DNA from: CAWHNT01 sp963830775
GTDB taxonomy: Bacteria > Pseudomonadota > Alphaproteobacteria > Geminicoccales > Geminicoccaceae
Direction: 5' to 3'
Assembly (NCBI GenBank): GCA_963830775.1
Contig: CAWHNT010000019.1
Coordinates: 1-55,859 of the forward strand
Length of the DNA: 55,859 nucleotides
The notes beneath the pieces were generated by a model. The model worked only from the letters and a program-made list of their open reading frames with translations. It made no database searches and was not told the DNA's origin. Each line of letters begins with the position of its first letter. Position 1 is the stretch's first letter. Positions 19,768 through 27,597 of this stretch are shown piece after piece. Position numbers and translations under genes: made by a program.

Positions 19768-20211
19768 TCAGGCCCGAAAATGGTACATCGGCAGGACGCT
19801 GGCGGATGCCTCGGGCGCATCCTGCGACCTGTCCTCGATCAGCTTCATCCAGAACTCGGCCACGTCCACGAGGCCGGTCAGGAGGTTCTCGAAGCGCTGG
19901 CCGTCGATGGCCGCCGCCTTCTCCTGGTAGGCCAGCACGACGCTTCTGTCGCCCGGGATCACGCCGAGCGTGGCGCCACCCGTCCCGGCCCAGAGCACGT
20001 TGGCCTCCAGCAGCAACGGATAGACGGTATCCACCCGGTCCGGCGCAATCGTCCCAAGCCGGCAGTAGAGGGTGAGCAGATCGAGCGCGCCGTCATAGTC
20101 CATGTTCAGGACGATATTGTCGTCGAAGGTGAGCGCGCAGCCGCCATCCTCGTTTACCAGGACGCTCTGGTTTCCAGTGCCGGCCAAGCCGTCGAGAAGG
20201 CGCTGCAGCAT
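19768..20211 (-). CDS. CesT/SycT-type type III secretion chaperone
   Basis: The 147-residue acidic protein fits the Tir-chaperone (CesT) family in length and pattern: an N-terminal helix (MLQRLLDGLAG), a beta strand with CALTFDDNIVLNM, the dimer-helix LLLEANVLWAGTGGATLGV that is the family hallmark, and a C-terminal helix around LTGLVDVAEFWMKL. Such chaperones bind the N-terminal region of one effector and are usually encoded beside it. The partner is the kinase-like protein starting 21 bases downstream. ATG 20211 is chosen because upstream codons in this frame show no homology-like sequence. No secretion apparatus gene is in the window. Confidence 0.75.
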   Translation of the reverse strand: MLQRLLDGLAGTGNQSVLVNEDGGCALTFDDNIVLNMDYDGALDLLTLYCRLGTIAPDRVDTVYPLLLEANVLWAGTGGATLGVIPGDRSVVLAYQEKAAAIDGQRFENLLTGLVDVAEFWMKLIEDRSQDAPEASASVLPMYHFRA

Positions 20212-20325
20212 CGTAGGCTCCACCACCGAGCCGGAAGGTGCCGGTCGGCCGAGACGATTACGCGCCAACGCCGGGGGCGAACAAGACCGCTGACTTGGCC
20301 TGGATTTCCCGGGAAGCCTTAGTTC

Positions 20326-20588
20326 ATAGGGCGTGCCCTCAATTGAGCGAGATGACGTTGGCCGCGTGGTAGATGGCGCCGAGGAAGTGCACCGCCCGCT
20401 TATCGTACCGTGTGGCAATCGCCCGGAACTGCTTCAGCTTGGCGAAGAAGTTCTCGATCAGATGACGTGCCTTGTAGAGGTCCTTGTCGTAGAGGCGGCG
20501 TTCTTGGCGGTTGCCCATGGGCGGGATAACAGCCGTCTGGCCCGCCTCCGCCAGAGGATTGAGCACGCGCTCCTCGGCATCGAAGGCC
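20326..20588 (-). mobile_element. 3' fragment of an IS5-family (IS427-like) element
   Basis: On the minus strand 20339-20588 encodes the last ~80 residues of an IS5-type DDE transposase: AFDAEERVLNP, PPMGNRQERRLYDKDLYK, then RHLIENFFAKLKQFRAIATR and a stop at 20339. The terminal repeat (TAGGGCGTGCCCTCAATTG, 20327-20345) matches the outer end of the IS5 fragment at 46138-46156. The rest of the transposase is missing; its upstream border abuts the IS630 remnant at 20588, so the fragment is dead. Confidence 0.8.
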
Positions 20589-21300
20589 TAATCAATCTCC
20601 TGCTTGGCTCGTCCGGCGGTCAGCCCGCTGGTCTCCACCAGGGTTTGGCCGGGGAAGGTCTTGGCGCTCTCCGGCCCCATCTCATCCAGGCAGACGACTA
20701 CGCCTGCCTGGAGGCGGGGCAGTGTAGAGGCTCTCGATCCGCCCCTTTTTCCGCGAACGCAGGATCGACCCGCTCCCCGAACCACGTGCTCGTGCCGCCG
20801 CCAGCGCAAGCCTTCCTTGAGCAGGATCTCGTCGATCCGGCTGCGTTTGATCGCGATCCCTTGGTGCTCGCTCAGGTAGGCCGCCAGCCGGTCGAGCGTC
20901 CATGACCCGAACGGCAGGTCCAAGCGCTTGGGATCGGTCAGCGCGGTGGCGATCACCGTCGCCACCTGCTCGGGCGTATAGGTCGGCGGACGACCGGCGC
21001 GGGGCTGGTCCTCCAGCCCGAGCCAGCTCTTGAGCGTTGAAGCGCTGTGACCCAGTCGCGCACCGTGTAGGCGGTCAGGTGCAGCGCCGCCGCGATCGCC
21101 GGCGCCATCTGATCCTGGCTCGCCTGCCAGACGATGCGCGCCCGCTCGACCTGCCGCGCCGGGGCAGTGCGCGAATGGGCCAGCTTCTCAACCGCCGTCC
21201 GCTCCGCCTCGCTCAGCGCGCGCAGTCGTAGCCGTCGCATCAGGGCTCCTCCAGCTTGGGACAGCTCTGAAATGGAGCAACTTGCCGGATGAACCACTTA
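20588..21300 (-). pseudogene. Decayed IS630-family transposase
   Basis: Starting near ATG 21240, pieces of an IS630-type transposase can be followed on the minus strand: an N-terminal helix-turn-helix (RRLRLRALSEAERTAVEKLA, then TVRDWV), the linker RAGRPPTYTPEQ in another frame, a second winged-helix part (SWTLDRLAAYLSEHQ) and the beginning of the DDE catalytic domain (VVCLDEMGPESAKTFPGQ). At least two frame breaks occur at about 21030-21060. The catalytic domain is cut at 20588 by the IS5 fragment. It is non-functional. Confidence 0.75.
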
Positions 21301-21532
21301 GTTCTTAGCATCGACGCAGGCTCCATTGCCAGGATTTGATGAACAGGACCGCACCAGAGCCGCGGTCCTGAGCGCCAGCTGCCCTGCGAGACGCTTGGTC
21401 CGGCTGCCTCGCCTCGACTCCTTCGTGCGCAATCCTCGCATTGTGGCCGGGCCGCGATGCTCTGCCTATTACCGCCCGAGCGACCTGCATCACATGGTAC
21501 CGTATGCCCGTCGGCGTTTGACAGTGGCAGGC

Positions 21533-22051
21533 ATGAGCAGCATTCGTGGGCTCAACGACCGCGTCACTGGGAACCTCCGCGTGCTCCTGCTCGAGATGAT
21601 CGCCTCCGGCGTGGTGGCGACAGCCTTCCTCGACCTCTGGCAGCGCCTTCTTCGGCTGCTCACCGGCCTGCCTGCAGGCAACTGGGCCTTCGTCGGCCGC
21701 TGGTTCGTGCACGCGCTGCGCGGCCGCTTCATGCATAGCCCGATCGCCGCCTCCCCGGAGGTGCCGAACGAGCTCCCGATCGGCTGGGTGTTCCACTACG
21801 CCGTCGGGGTGGTCTACGGCGTGGTCTACGTCCTGCTCCTGCGCTACGGGCTGGGCCTCGAGCCCACGCTCCTCAACGGCCTCGTCTTCGGCGTGCTCAG
21901 CACCGTGGTGCCCTGGTTCTTCTTCATGCCGGTCATGGGTGCCGGCGTGCTGGGCAGCAAGACCCCCGCCCCGCTCAAGGCCTGCCTCCAGGCCCTGGCC
22001 GCCCACGCCGCCTTCGGCCTCGGCCTCGCGGTCGGTGCCATGGTGGTGTGA
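21533..22051 (+). CDS. DUF2938 family membrane protein
   Basis: The 172-residue integral membrane protein has about four hydrophobic helices and the conserved polar positions of the DUF2938 family: a DLW motif in helix 1 (TAFLDLWQRL), NWAFVGRWFVH, GRFMHSPIA and GWVFHYAVG. The function of the family is unknown. Start ATG 21533 is chosen because homology-like sequence begins there; the upstream open stretch looks like chance coding. It faces the TPR gene of the cellulose operon tail to tail, with 16 bases between the stops. Confidence 0.75.
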   Translation: MSSIRGLNDRVTGNLRVLLLEMIASGVVATAFLDLWQRLLRLLTGLPAGNWAFVGRWFVHALRGRFMHSPIAASPEVPNELPIGWVFHYAVGVVYGVVYVLLLRYGLGLEPTLLNGLVFGVLSTVVPWFFFMPVMGAGVLGSKTPAPLKACLQALAAHAAFGLGLAVGAMVV

Positions 22052-22069
22052 GGGCGACCGGTCCGCCCT
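22051..22069. terminator. Possible bidirectional terminator between convergent genes
   Basis: AGGGCGACCGGTCCGCCCT forms an inverted repeat with one unpaired base, exactly between the stop of the DUF2938 gene and the stop of the TPR gene. There is no T run, so rho-independent activity is uncertain. Confidence 0.35.
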
Positions 22070-24131
22070 ACTTCGGCAGCTGCGCCTGCACGGTGGCGAC
22101 GATCGCGTCCTTGTAGGCCTGGTCGCCCGTGGCGGCGGCGAGCTTCCTGAACTTGGCTCGCGCCTCGTCGTAGCGCTTGAGGCGGAACAGGGTCCAGGCC
22201 TCGATCGGGTCGAGCGAGGTGTCGCCGGGGACCAGGGCACGGCGGCGGCCGATGGCGACCAGGGCCTCCTGGTAGCGCTTGCCCTCGTAGGCATCGATCG
22301 CGCGCTGGAACTCGATGATCGCCTTGGTCGCCGTCTGCTGGTCGGCCGGCAGGGCCGCCGTGAGCTGGCTCGCGGTGTCGGTGTTGCCCGTCAGGGCGGC
22401 CACCAGGGCGGCACCCGCCTGGGCGCTGGCCTTCTGCTCGCCCGTGGCCGAGCCGTCCTTCATGGCGGACGTGAACTCGGTCAGCGCCTCCTGGTTGCGC
22501 TTGAGCGCCACCAGCGCCCAGCCCTTGTGCATCCGGGTCGCGGCGTCGGGCGGGGTGATCTTCGGGTACTGGGCCAGGATCCGGGCCGCATCCTTCTTCG
22601 GGTCGAGGGTGAGGAAGCGCTGGCGGTTGAGCTCGGACAGCATGGAAGCGACTTCGGGGCTCTTGGAAGCCCAGGTCTGCGCCAGCGTGATCGCCTCGTC
22701 GATCTGGCCCTGCTGGCGCCGGGCAAGGATCAGGCCGCGGGCCGCGTCCGGGGAATTGGTCCAGTCCAGGGCGGTCTGGAACCACTGGCCGGCCTCGTCA
22801 TAGTCCTTGCGGTTCATGGCGTTCCAGCCGATCGCCATGGCGAGCTTCGGGTTGCGCTGGCTCTGGGCCTGCTGGATCGTGGCCTGGAGCTGCTCGGGGC
22901 TGATCGCGTCGCCCTTGTAGAGGGCGGTCTCGACCGCGGCGTCGCGCCGGGCGACGGCACGCTTGGCCATCGCCTCGCGGTCGGCCAGCGCACGGGCAAA
23001 GGTGCGCTCGGCCACGGCAGGGCGCTTCTTGGGCCGCTCGCGCCTGATCAGGTCGTCGAACAGGCCCAGATCCTCGAACTGCTCGGAGACCAGGATGCTG
23101 GCGACCCGGATATCGGCATTGTCGCAGGTGTCGACCAGGGTCGAGAACACCTGGCCCGCGGCCTTGCGCTGGCCCGTGTTCCACAACGCCCTGCCGGCGG
23201 CCCAGGCATTGTCGGGCGAGCCGCAGCCGAAGGCATTGGGGCTCCGCTCGCGCAGGCGGATGATCTGCAGCCAGTCGCTCTTCTTCAGCGCGGCTGCCAC
23301 CTGCTGGCTGACCTCGCCGCTCTCGATCAGGTTCACAAGCTCGGCAGGCGGGGTCCAGCCCTCATGGAAGTTGCGCAGAGTCTCGACCTCCTTGCGCGCG
23401 GTGGCATAGTCGCGGCGCTCATAGGCGGCCCAGGCCCGCCTGGTGTCGATCGCGTTGGCCGGAAAGCGCCACGACGGCGACACCCGCTTCAGGCGCTCCA
23501 TCTCGCGCTTGGCGGTGACCAGGTCGCCGGCCTTGTAGGCGGTCCAGAACCGGCCCACCGAGCTGCCGCTCTCGGCATCGGCGATCAGGTCCTCGATCTC
23601 CGCCGCCGCGGGGATCTCCAGGCCCTCGTGGAACGCCTGCACGGCCGCGATCTCGCGGCGGGTGGCGGCATAGTCGGCGCGCTCGAACGCAGCCCAGGCG
23701 CGGGTCAGGTCGACCGCATCGGGCGGGAAGCGCCAGGCGGGCGAGAGCTGCTGGAGGATCGTCATCTCGCGCTTGGCGGTGGCGAGATCGCCGCGGCTGT
23801 AGGCTTCCCAGAACCGGGTATCGTCCACCCCGGCCCGATTGGCACTCTGCGGATCGAACAGGTCGGCCGGCGGGGTCCAGGTCGGGTCCTGCTTCTTGAG
23901 CTGCTCGATCTCGGCGTTGAGCCGGGCATAGTCGTTGCGCGAGGCCAGGAAGTAGAGGAAGCCCAGCCGGCCCGAGCGGGCCACTGTGGTGGCGACGTCG
24001 GCCTGCTCGCCGGCATCGGCGGCGGCCGGAGCCTCGACCGCGGCCTGCTGCGCCCAGGCCTGGGGTGGGCCCGCTGCCAGGATCAGCGCAACGAGCGCCG
24101 CACCTCCCAGCTTCAGTCTGCGCGATGTCAT
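22068..24131 (-). CDS. Periplasmic TPR-repeat protein of the cellulose operon, no outer-membrane barrel
   Basis: The 687-residue protein has a signal peptide (1-27) and then helical repeats throughout. Residues ~107-195 and ~197-285 are a clear internal duplication (FWEAYSRGDLATAKREM versus FWTAYKAGDLVTAKREM; AWAAFERADYAATRREI versus AWAAYERRDYATARKEV). In enterobacterial cellulose systems the last gene is bcsC, about 1150 residues, with TPRs plus an outer-membrane barrel; this protein ends after the repeats (AYKDAIVATVQAQLPK) and has no barrel. Start ATG 24131 overlaps the bcsZ stop (ATGA). It probably scaffolds the synthase or guides the glucan in the periplasm. It is not clearly BcsC or BcsK. 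Confidence 0.82.
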   Translation of the reverse strand: MTSRRLKLGGAALVALILAAGPPQAWAQQAAVEAPAAADAGEQADVATTVARSGRLGFLYFLASRNDYARLNAEIEQLKKQDPTWTPPADLFDPQSANRAGVDDTRFWEAYSRGDLATAKREMTILQQLSPAWRFPPDAVDLTRAWAAFERADYAATRREIAAVQAFHEGLEIPAAAEIEDLIADAESGSSVGRFWTAYKAGDLVTAKREMERLKRVSPSWRFPANAIDTRRAWAAYERRDYATARKEVETLRNFHEGWTPPAELVNLIESGEVSQQVAAALKKSDWLQIIRLRERSPNAFGCGSPDNAWAAGRALWNTGQRKAAGQVFSTLVDTCDNADIRVASILVSEQFEDLGLFDDLIRRERPKKRPAVAERTFARALADREAMAKRAVARRDAAVETALYKGDAISPEQLQATIQQAQSQRNPKLAMAIGWNAMNRKDYDEAGQWFQTALDWTNSPDAARGLILARRQQGQIDEAITLAQTWASKSPEVASMLSELNRQRFLTLDPKKDAARILAQYPKITPPDAATRMHKGWALVALKRNQEALTEFTSAMKDGSATGEQKASAQAGAALVAALTGNTDTASQLTAALPADQQTATKAIIEFQRAIDAYEGKRYQEALVAIGRRRALVPGDTSLDPIEAWTLFRLKRYDEARAKFRKLAAATGDQAYKDAIVATVQAQLPK

Positions 24132-25180
24132 CGTCCGGCCTCCGCGAACGCGATCTCGGTCAATAGTGCCAGGGAGGCGTCATAATACAGCATCCGGTCG
24201 AGGTCGGCCGCATCGGCCTTGGGCCCCGGCCGGCCGTCGATCGTCCAGGTGGCGATCGTCTGCACGCCCACGGGCAGGGGGTTCGAATCCGTGGTGTCGT
24301 TGATGAGGTTGACCCGGGCCGGGATCTGGTCGACGCCCGACATCGAGGCCCAGTAGGTGCGAATGCCCGAAAGCGCACTCTTCTGGTGCGCCGCGGCATC
24401 CCGCGACCAGAGCACGTAGAGCGGGACGCGCATCGCATCGTAGCCGTAATACTGGCCCATCTTCTCGGCGACCTTGAGGTCGCTGCCGACCAGCAGCCAG
24501 TCCGGCGGCAGCTTGTGCGCGCCGAACTTCGCCTGGTCGAGCAGCGTCCAGCCGGTCCGCGCGATGCCGTTCCACATCGGATCGTCGTGCTGGCCGAGAT
24601 ACTCGAAGGCGGGGAAGACCCAGTAGGCGAGGTTCAGCGTGACCGTGGGGTCGTGGACGAAGCCGTCGACACCCGGCAGCAGCACGGGCCCGTAGCGGGT
24701 CGGGCGCACGGCCTTGGCCTTCAGGTCGGCGAGGATCTCACGGGCGGGTGCCACGTAGCCCTGGTCCCCCCACTGGTCCGCAGCCCGCATCAGCGCCCAG
24801 GCCACCAGCACGTCGCCGTCGCTGGCATTGTTCATGTCGTCCACGGCACCCGAAGCGCCGCTGCCCGACGGCCGCCAGCGCCACGCCAGGAGCCGGTCCT
24901 TGCGGATCTGCAGGTTGGCCCGCGTCCAGGCCCAGAGCTTGTCGAACTGCTGCCGGTCGCCGAAGCTCTGCGCCAGCAGCATGCCGTAGCCCTGCCCCTC
25001 GCTGTGGCTTACCCCGCCATTGGCGGTGTCGACCACCCTGCCCTCGGGCCGGACATACTTGGCGACATAGCGCGACCAGACGCCGTTGTCGGTCATCGGA
25101 GCGGCGGCGGTGGCGCGGGGCTGGCCGGATGCGCAGCTCGCCAGGAGCGACATCAACAGTCCCATGATCAGAGCTCGCAT
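24128..25180 (-). CDS. bcsZ: Endo-1,4-beta-glucanase, glycoside hydrolase family 8 (BcsZ)
   Basis: The 350-residue lipoprotein has a lipobox LLASC (Cys16) and the GH8 fold motifs: SEGQGYGM with the catalytic acid E61 and NNASDGD with the likely base D121. BcsZ hydrolyses beta-1,4-glucan in the periplasm and is needed for proper cellulose export. It sits between bcsB (14 bases upstream) and the TPR gene (ATGA overlap), as in other bcs operons. Lipidation suggests anchoring to a membrane rather than free solubility. All expected catalytic residues are present. Confidence 0.93.
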   Translation of the reverse strand: MRALIMGLLMSLLASCASGQPRATAAAPMTDNGVWSRYVAKYVRPEGRVVDTANGGVSHSEGQGYGMLLAQSFGDRQQFDKLWAWTRANLQIRKDRLLAWRWRPSGSGASGAVDDMNNASDGDVLVAWALMRAADQWGDQGYVAPAREILADLKAKAVRPTRYGPVLLPGVDGFVHDPTVTLNLAYWVFPAFEYLGQHDDPMWNGIARTGWTLLDQAKFGAHKLPPDWLLVGSDLKVAEKMGQYYGYDAMRVPLYVLWSRDAAAHQKSALSGIRTYWASMSGVDQIPARVNLINDTTDSNPLPVGVQTIATWTIDGRPGPKADAADLDRMLYYDASLALLTEIAFAEAGR

Positions 25181-25194
25181 CGGGGAGTCTCCCT

Positions 25195-27594
25195 CTAGGC
25201 TTGCGGTCCGGCGTGCGTCCGCCGCATCACCTGGCCCAGCCAGAACCAGGTCAGGACGGCGAGCAGCGTCAGCCAGACGAGGATGCCGACCAGCCAGTAG
25301 ACCGGGCGGTCGGCCAGGAAGCTGGTCACGAACAGGATCTTCTCGGTGCCGGAGCCGCCGGCCTCGGCGAACGGCACGCGCTCGCGCAGGCGGGCGGTCA
25401 CCATCTCCTGCGGATAGAGCCGCCAGCCGGCGATGTCGCCGTCGACCCGGTCCCAGAGCGTGGCGTCGATCAGGCCCGCCACCCCGCGCGAGAGCCGGCT
25501 GGGGTCAGCACCGGTGACGAAGGTGACGATGCGCTGGCTGCCGGGGGCGGCCAGCGTGCTCAGCACCACCCCGTCGAACGGGATCGCCGGCACCGGGAAG
25601 TAGGTGGATTCCGCGATCCTGGCGCGAAAGCGCGTGGTCGGCAGGGCCGACTGGAGCTTCCTTGCATATTCGGCCGTGGCGTCGACCGGATCACCCAGCC
25701 CGCGCGTTGCGGGCTCGGCCGCCTGGGCGGTGCCGACGAGCCCGCCCGCCAACGCCTGGAAGCGGCCGCCGACACCGGTCGTCTCCAGCACCGGGCGCAT
25801 GGCCTGCGGCCGGGCATCGGGGCCGGATTCGAGCGCGGCGCGCAGCCGGTCGCGGGCGATCGGGGCCGCTGCCAGGAGGTCGTCCGGCAGGGCGATGACG
25901 GGCCCGACCACGAGCAGGTTGGCCTCGTTGCGCGGCGCCTCGTGGGTGATCTGCAGGCCCGGCAGGGGACGGCCGGTCATCTGGGTCATCTTCGCCAGCA
26001 CCATGAGGGCGCTGGAGAAGGTCTGCGCGGAAGGGTCGGCCAGCAGCAGCGACGACGGCCGGGCCTGGGCCGGCTGCGAGAACGGGAAGCCCGTGGTGGC
26101 CAGCAGGCTGAGGTCGGGTGCCTGGATGGCGCGGGCGAAGACCGGGACCCGGATCCTGGAGCTCGGCAGGATGGTCACCGCCCTCTCGCCCTCGTTCCGA
26201 CCATGGCAGGCCGCCACGTCGTCGGGCCCGAGGCTCGCCTCGAACACCATGTGGTTGGTGCCGGGGCGGAAGGAGTTGAGGAGGATGGTCACCCGCTTGC
26301 CGCGGATCTGCCCGCCGGCGGTGTCGTCCAGCGGGACGTGGGTCACGTGCTGGCCGTTCACCAGCACGTTGATGACGGCGTAGCGCGACAGGTTCGGCAC
26401 GTAGTCGTAGTCGAGGATGAGGTCGGCCTTGCGGTTGTCGAGCGCGTAGAAGTCGATCGGCAGCTCGATGTCGACCGCCGGCTCGTAGCGCTTCGAGGAC
26501 GAGATGCGGCGCACCGAGAAGCCGATATCGCCCAGCGCCACCTCCTGGCCGCCCACCAGCGCCGGCGTGGCCGGCGGGGCCGAGGCCTGCCGCGGCCCGA
26601 AGCTCACGGCCGGCTGCGGCGGCAGCGGGCCTGCGAGGTCGGTCAGGCGTGCCGCCGCCTGGAAGAGGGCCGCATCGTCGACACCGCTGACCACGAGCAC
26701 CGGCGCCTCGCCCGCACCCAGGCCCGAGACCAGCTCCAGCCGCGAGCCGCCCGAGGCGACCTGCGCTGCGGGGCCGGTGAGTGCCTGAAGCTCGCGGTCG
26801 GTCCCCACCAGCATGGTGGTGACGGGCGTGCCCTGCGGCAGTCCGGGAAGGGTGGTCTGCAGCGCCCGCTCCAGATCGGGGAAGCCGCTGCGCGGCCCGA
26901 CCCGCACCTGGGCGATCCTGAGCGGCCGGTCGGCGCCGTGCCGGAGCGCATAGCCCTCGGCCGCCAGCGCCACCGACTGGAGGAGTGCCGGCCGCGGATC
27001 GTTGCCCACGGTGAGGATCGCCAGCACGCCGGGCTCGGCCAGCGGCGCCCCGGGGTCGAGTGCCGCCAGCGTCGGCCGTGCGGCACCCTTCTGGTAGGTC
27101 ATCAGGAGGTAGGAGTTGACCGGATCGGCCTGGGCCCAGAGGTCGCGCACGGTGATCGGCCCGCAGGGTGCCGGCGTGCGCAGCTCGCTCGTGAACACGA
27201 GCCGGTTGCCGGCCGGCTTGAAGAGCTGAACCGGCAGCTGCAGGGTGACGCGGCTGACCTCGCCATCGTTGCGCAGCGGCAGGTCGCCCAGCGGCTGGCC
27301 GTTGATCTCGGCGCGCACGCGGCTGTTCTGGATGTCGAGGTTGCGCGAGTTGACGAAGTTCATGCGCAGCTCGGCCGAGACCAGCCGGCCGGTGACCGGC
27401 ACCGGCAGGCCGATCTCGAGCCGGTCCTGGAAGCCGTTGAGCTCGGGCAGGCTCGTGCCCACGACCTGGCTGAGGAGCGGCACCACCTGGAAGGCGAGAT
27501 CGGGGGTCTGGGCCTGGGCCGTCGCCGCTCGAGGCTGCGAGAGCGCAGCCACGACACAGCAGGCGAGTCCGGCCATGAGCCGCAGGGCACGCAT
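25195..27594 (-). CDS. bcsB: Cellulose synthase periplasmic subunit BcsB
   Basis: The 799-residue protein starts with a signal peptide (1-26) and ends with one transmembrane helix (near 765-785: VYWLVGILVWLTLLAVLTWF) that anchors it to BcsA. The body shows the alternating jelly-roll and flavodoxin-like domains of BcsB, including FVNSRNLDIQNSRVRAEING and the later strand DYDYVPNLSRYAVINVLVNG. It guides the nascent glucan through the periplasm. The gene begins 3 bases after bcsA and is followed by bcsZ, so the three are clearly co-transcribed. Length is usual for the family. Confidence 0.93.
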   Translation of the reverse strand: MRALRLMAGLACCVVAALSQPRAATAQAQTPDLAFQVVPLLSQVVGTSLPELNGFQDRLEIGLPVPVTGRLVSAELRMNFVNSRNLDIQNSRVRAEINGQPLGDLPLRNDGEVSRVTLQLPVQLFKPAGNRLVFTSELRTPAPCGPITVRDLWAQADPVNSYLLMTYQKGAARPTLAALDPGAPLAEPGVLAILTVGNDPRPALLQSVALAAEGYALRHGADRPLRIAQVRVGPRSGFPDLERALQTTLPGLPQGTPVTTMLVGTDRELQALTGPAAQVASGGSRLELVSGLGAGEAPVLVVSGVDDAALFQAAARLTDLAGPLPPQPAVSFGPRQASAPPATPALVGGQEVALGDIGFSVRRISSSKRYEPAVDIELPIDFYALDNRKADLILDYDYVPNLSRYAVINVLVNGQHVTHVPLDDTAGGQIRGKRVTILLNSFRPGTNHMVFEASLGPDDVAACHGRNEGERAVTILPSSRIRVPVFARAIQAPDLSLLATTGFPFSQPAQARPSSLLLADPSAQTFSSALMVLAKMTQMTGRPLPGLQITHEAPRNEANLLVVGPVIALPDDLLAAAPIARDRLRAALESGPDARPQAMRPVLETTGVGGRFQALAGGLVGTAQAAEPATRGLGDPVDATAEYARKLQSALPTTRFRARIAESTYFPVPAIPFDGVVLSTLAAPGSQRIVTFVTGADPSRLSRGVAGLIDATLWDRVDGDIAGWRLYPQEMVTARLRERVPFAEAGGSGTEKILFVTSFLADRPVYWLVGILVWLTLLAVLTWFWLGQVMRRTHAGPQA

Positions 27595-27597
27595 CGC

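Larger units (their letters stand above)
20318..21304. repeat. 8-bp direct repeat CTTAGTTC flanking a composite IS remnant
   Basis: CTTAGTTC occurs at 20318-20325 and again at 21297-21304. Between the copies lie only the IS5-type fragment and the IS630-type remnant. The repeats sit exactly at the borders of recognisable transposon sequence. They may be a target duplication of a composite insertion or chance similarity. Confidence 0.4.
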
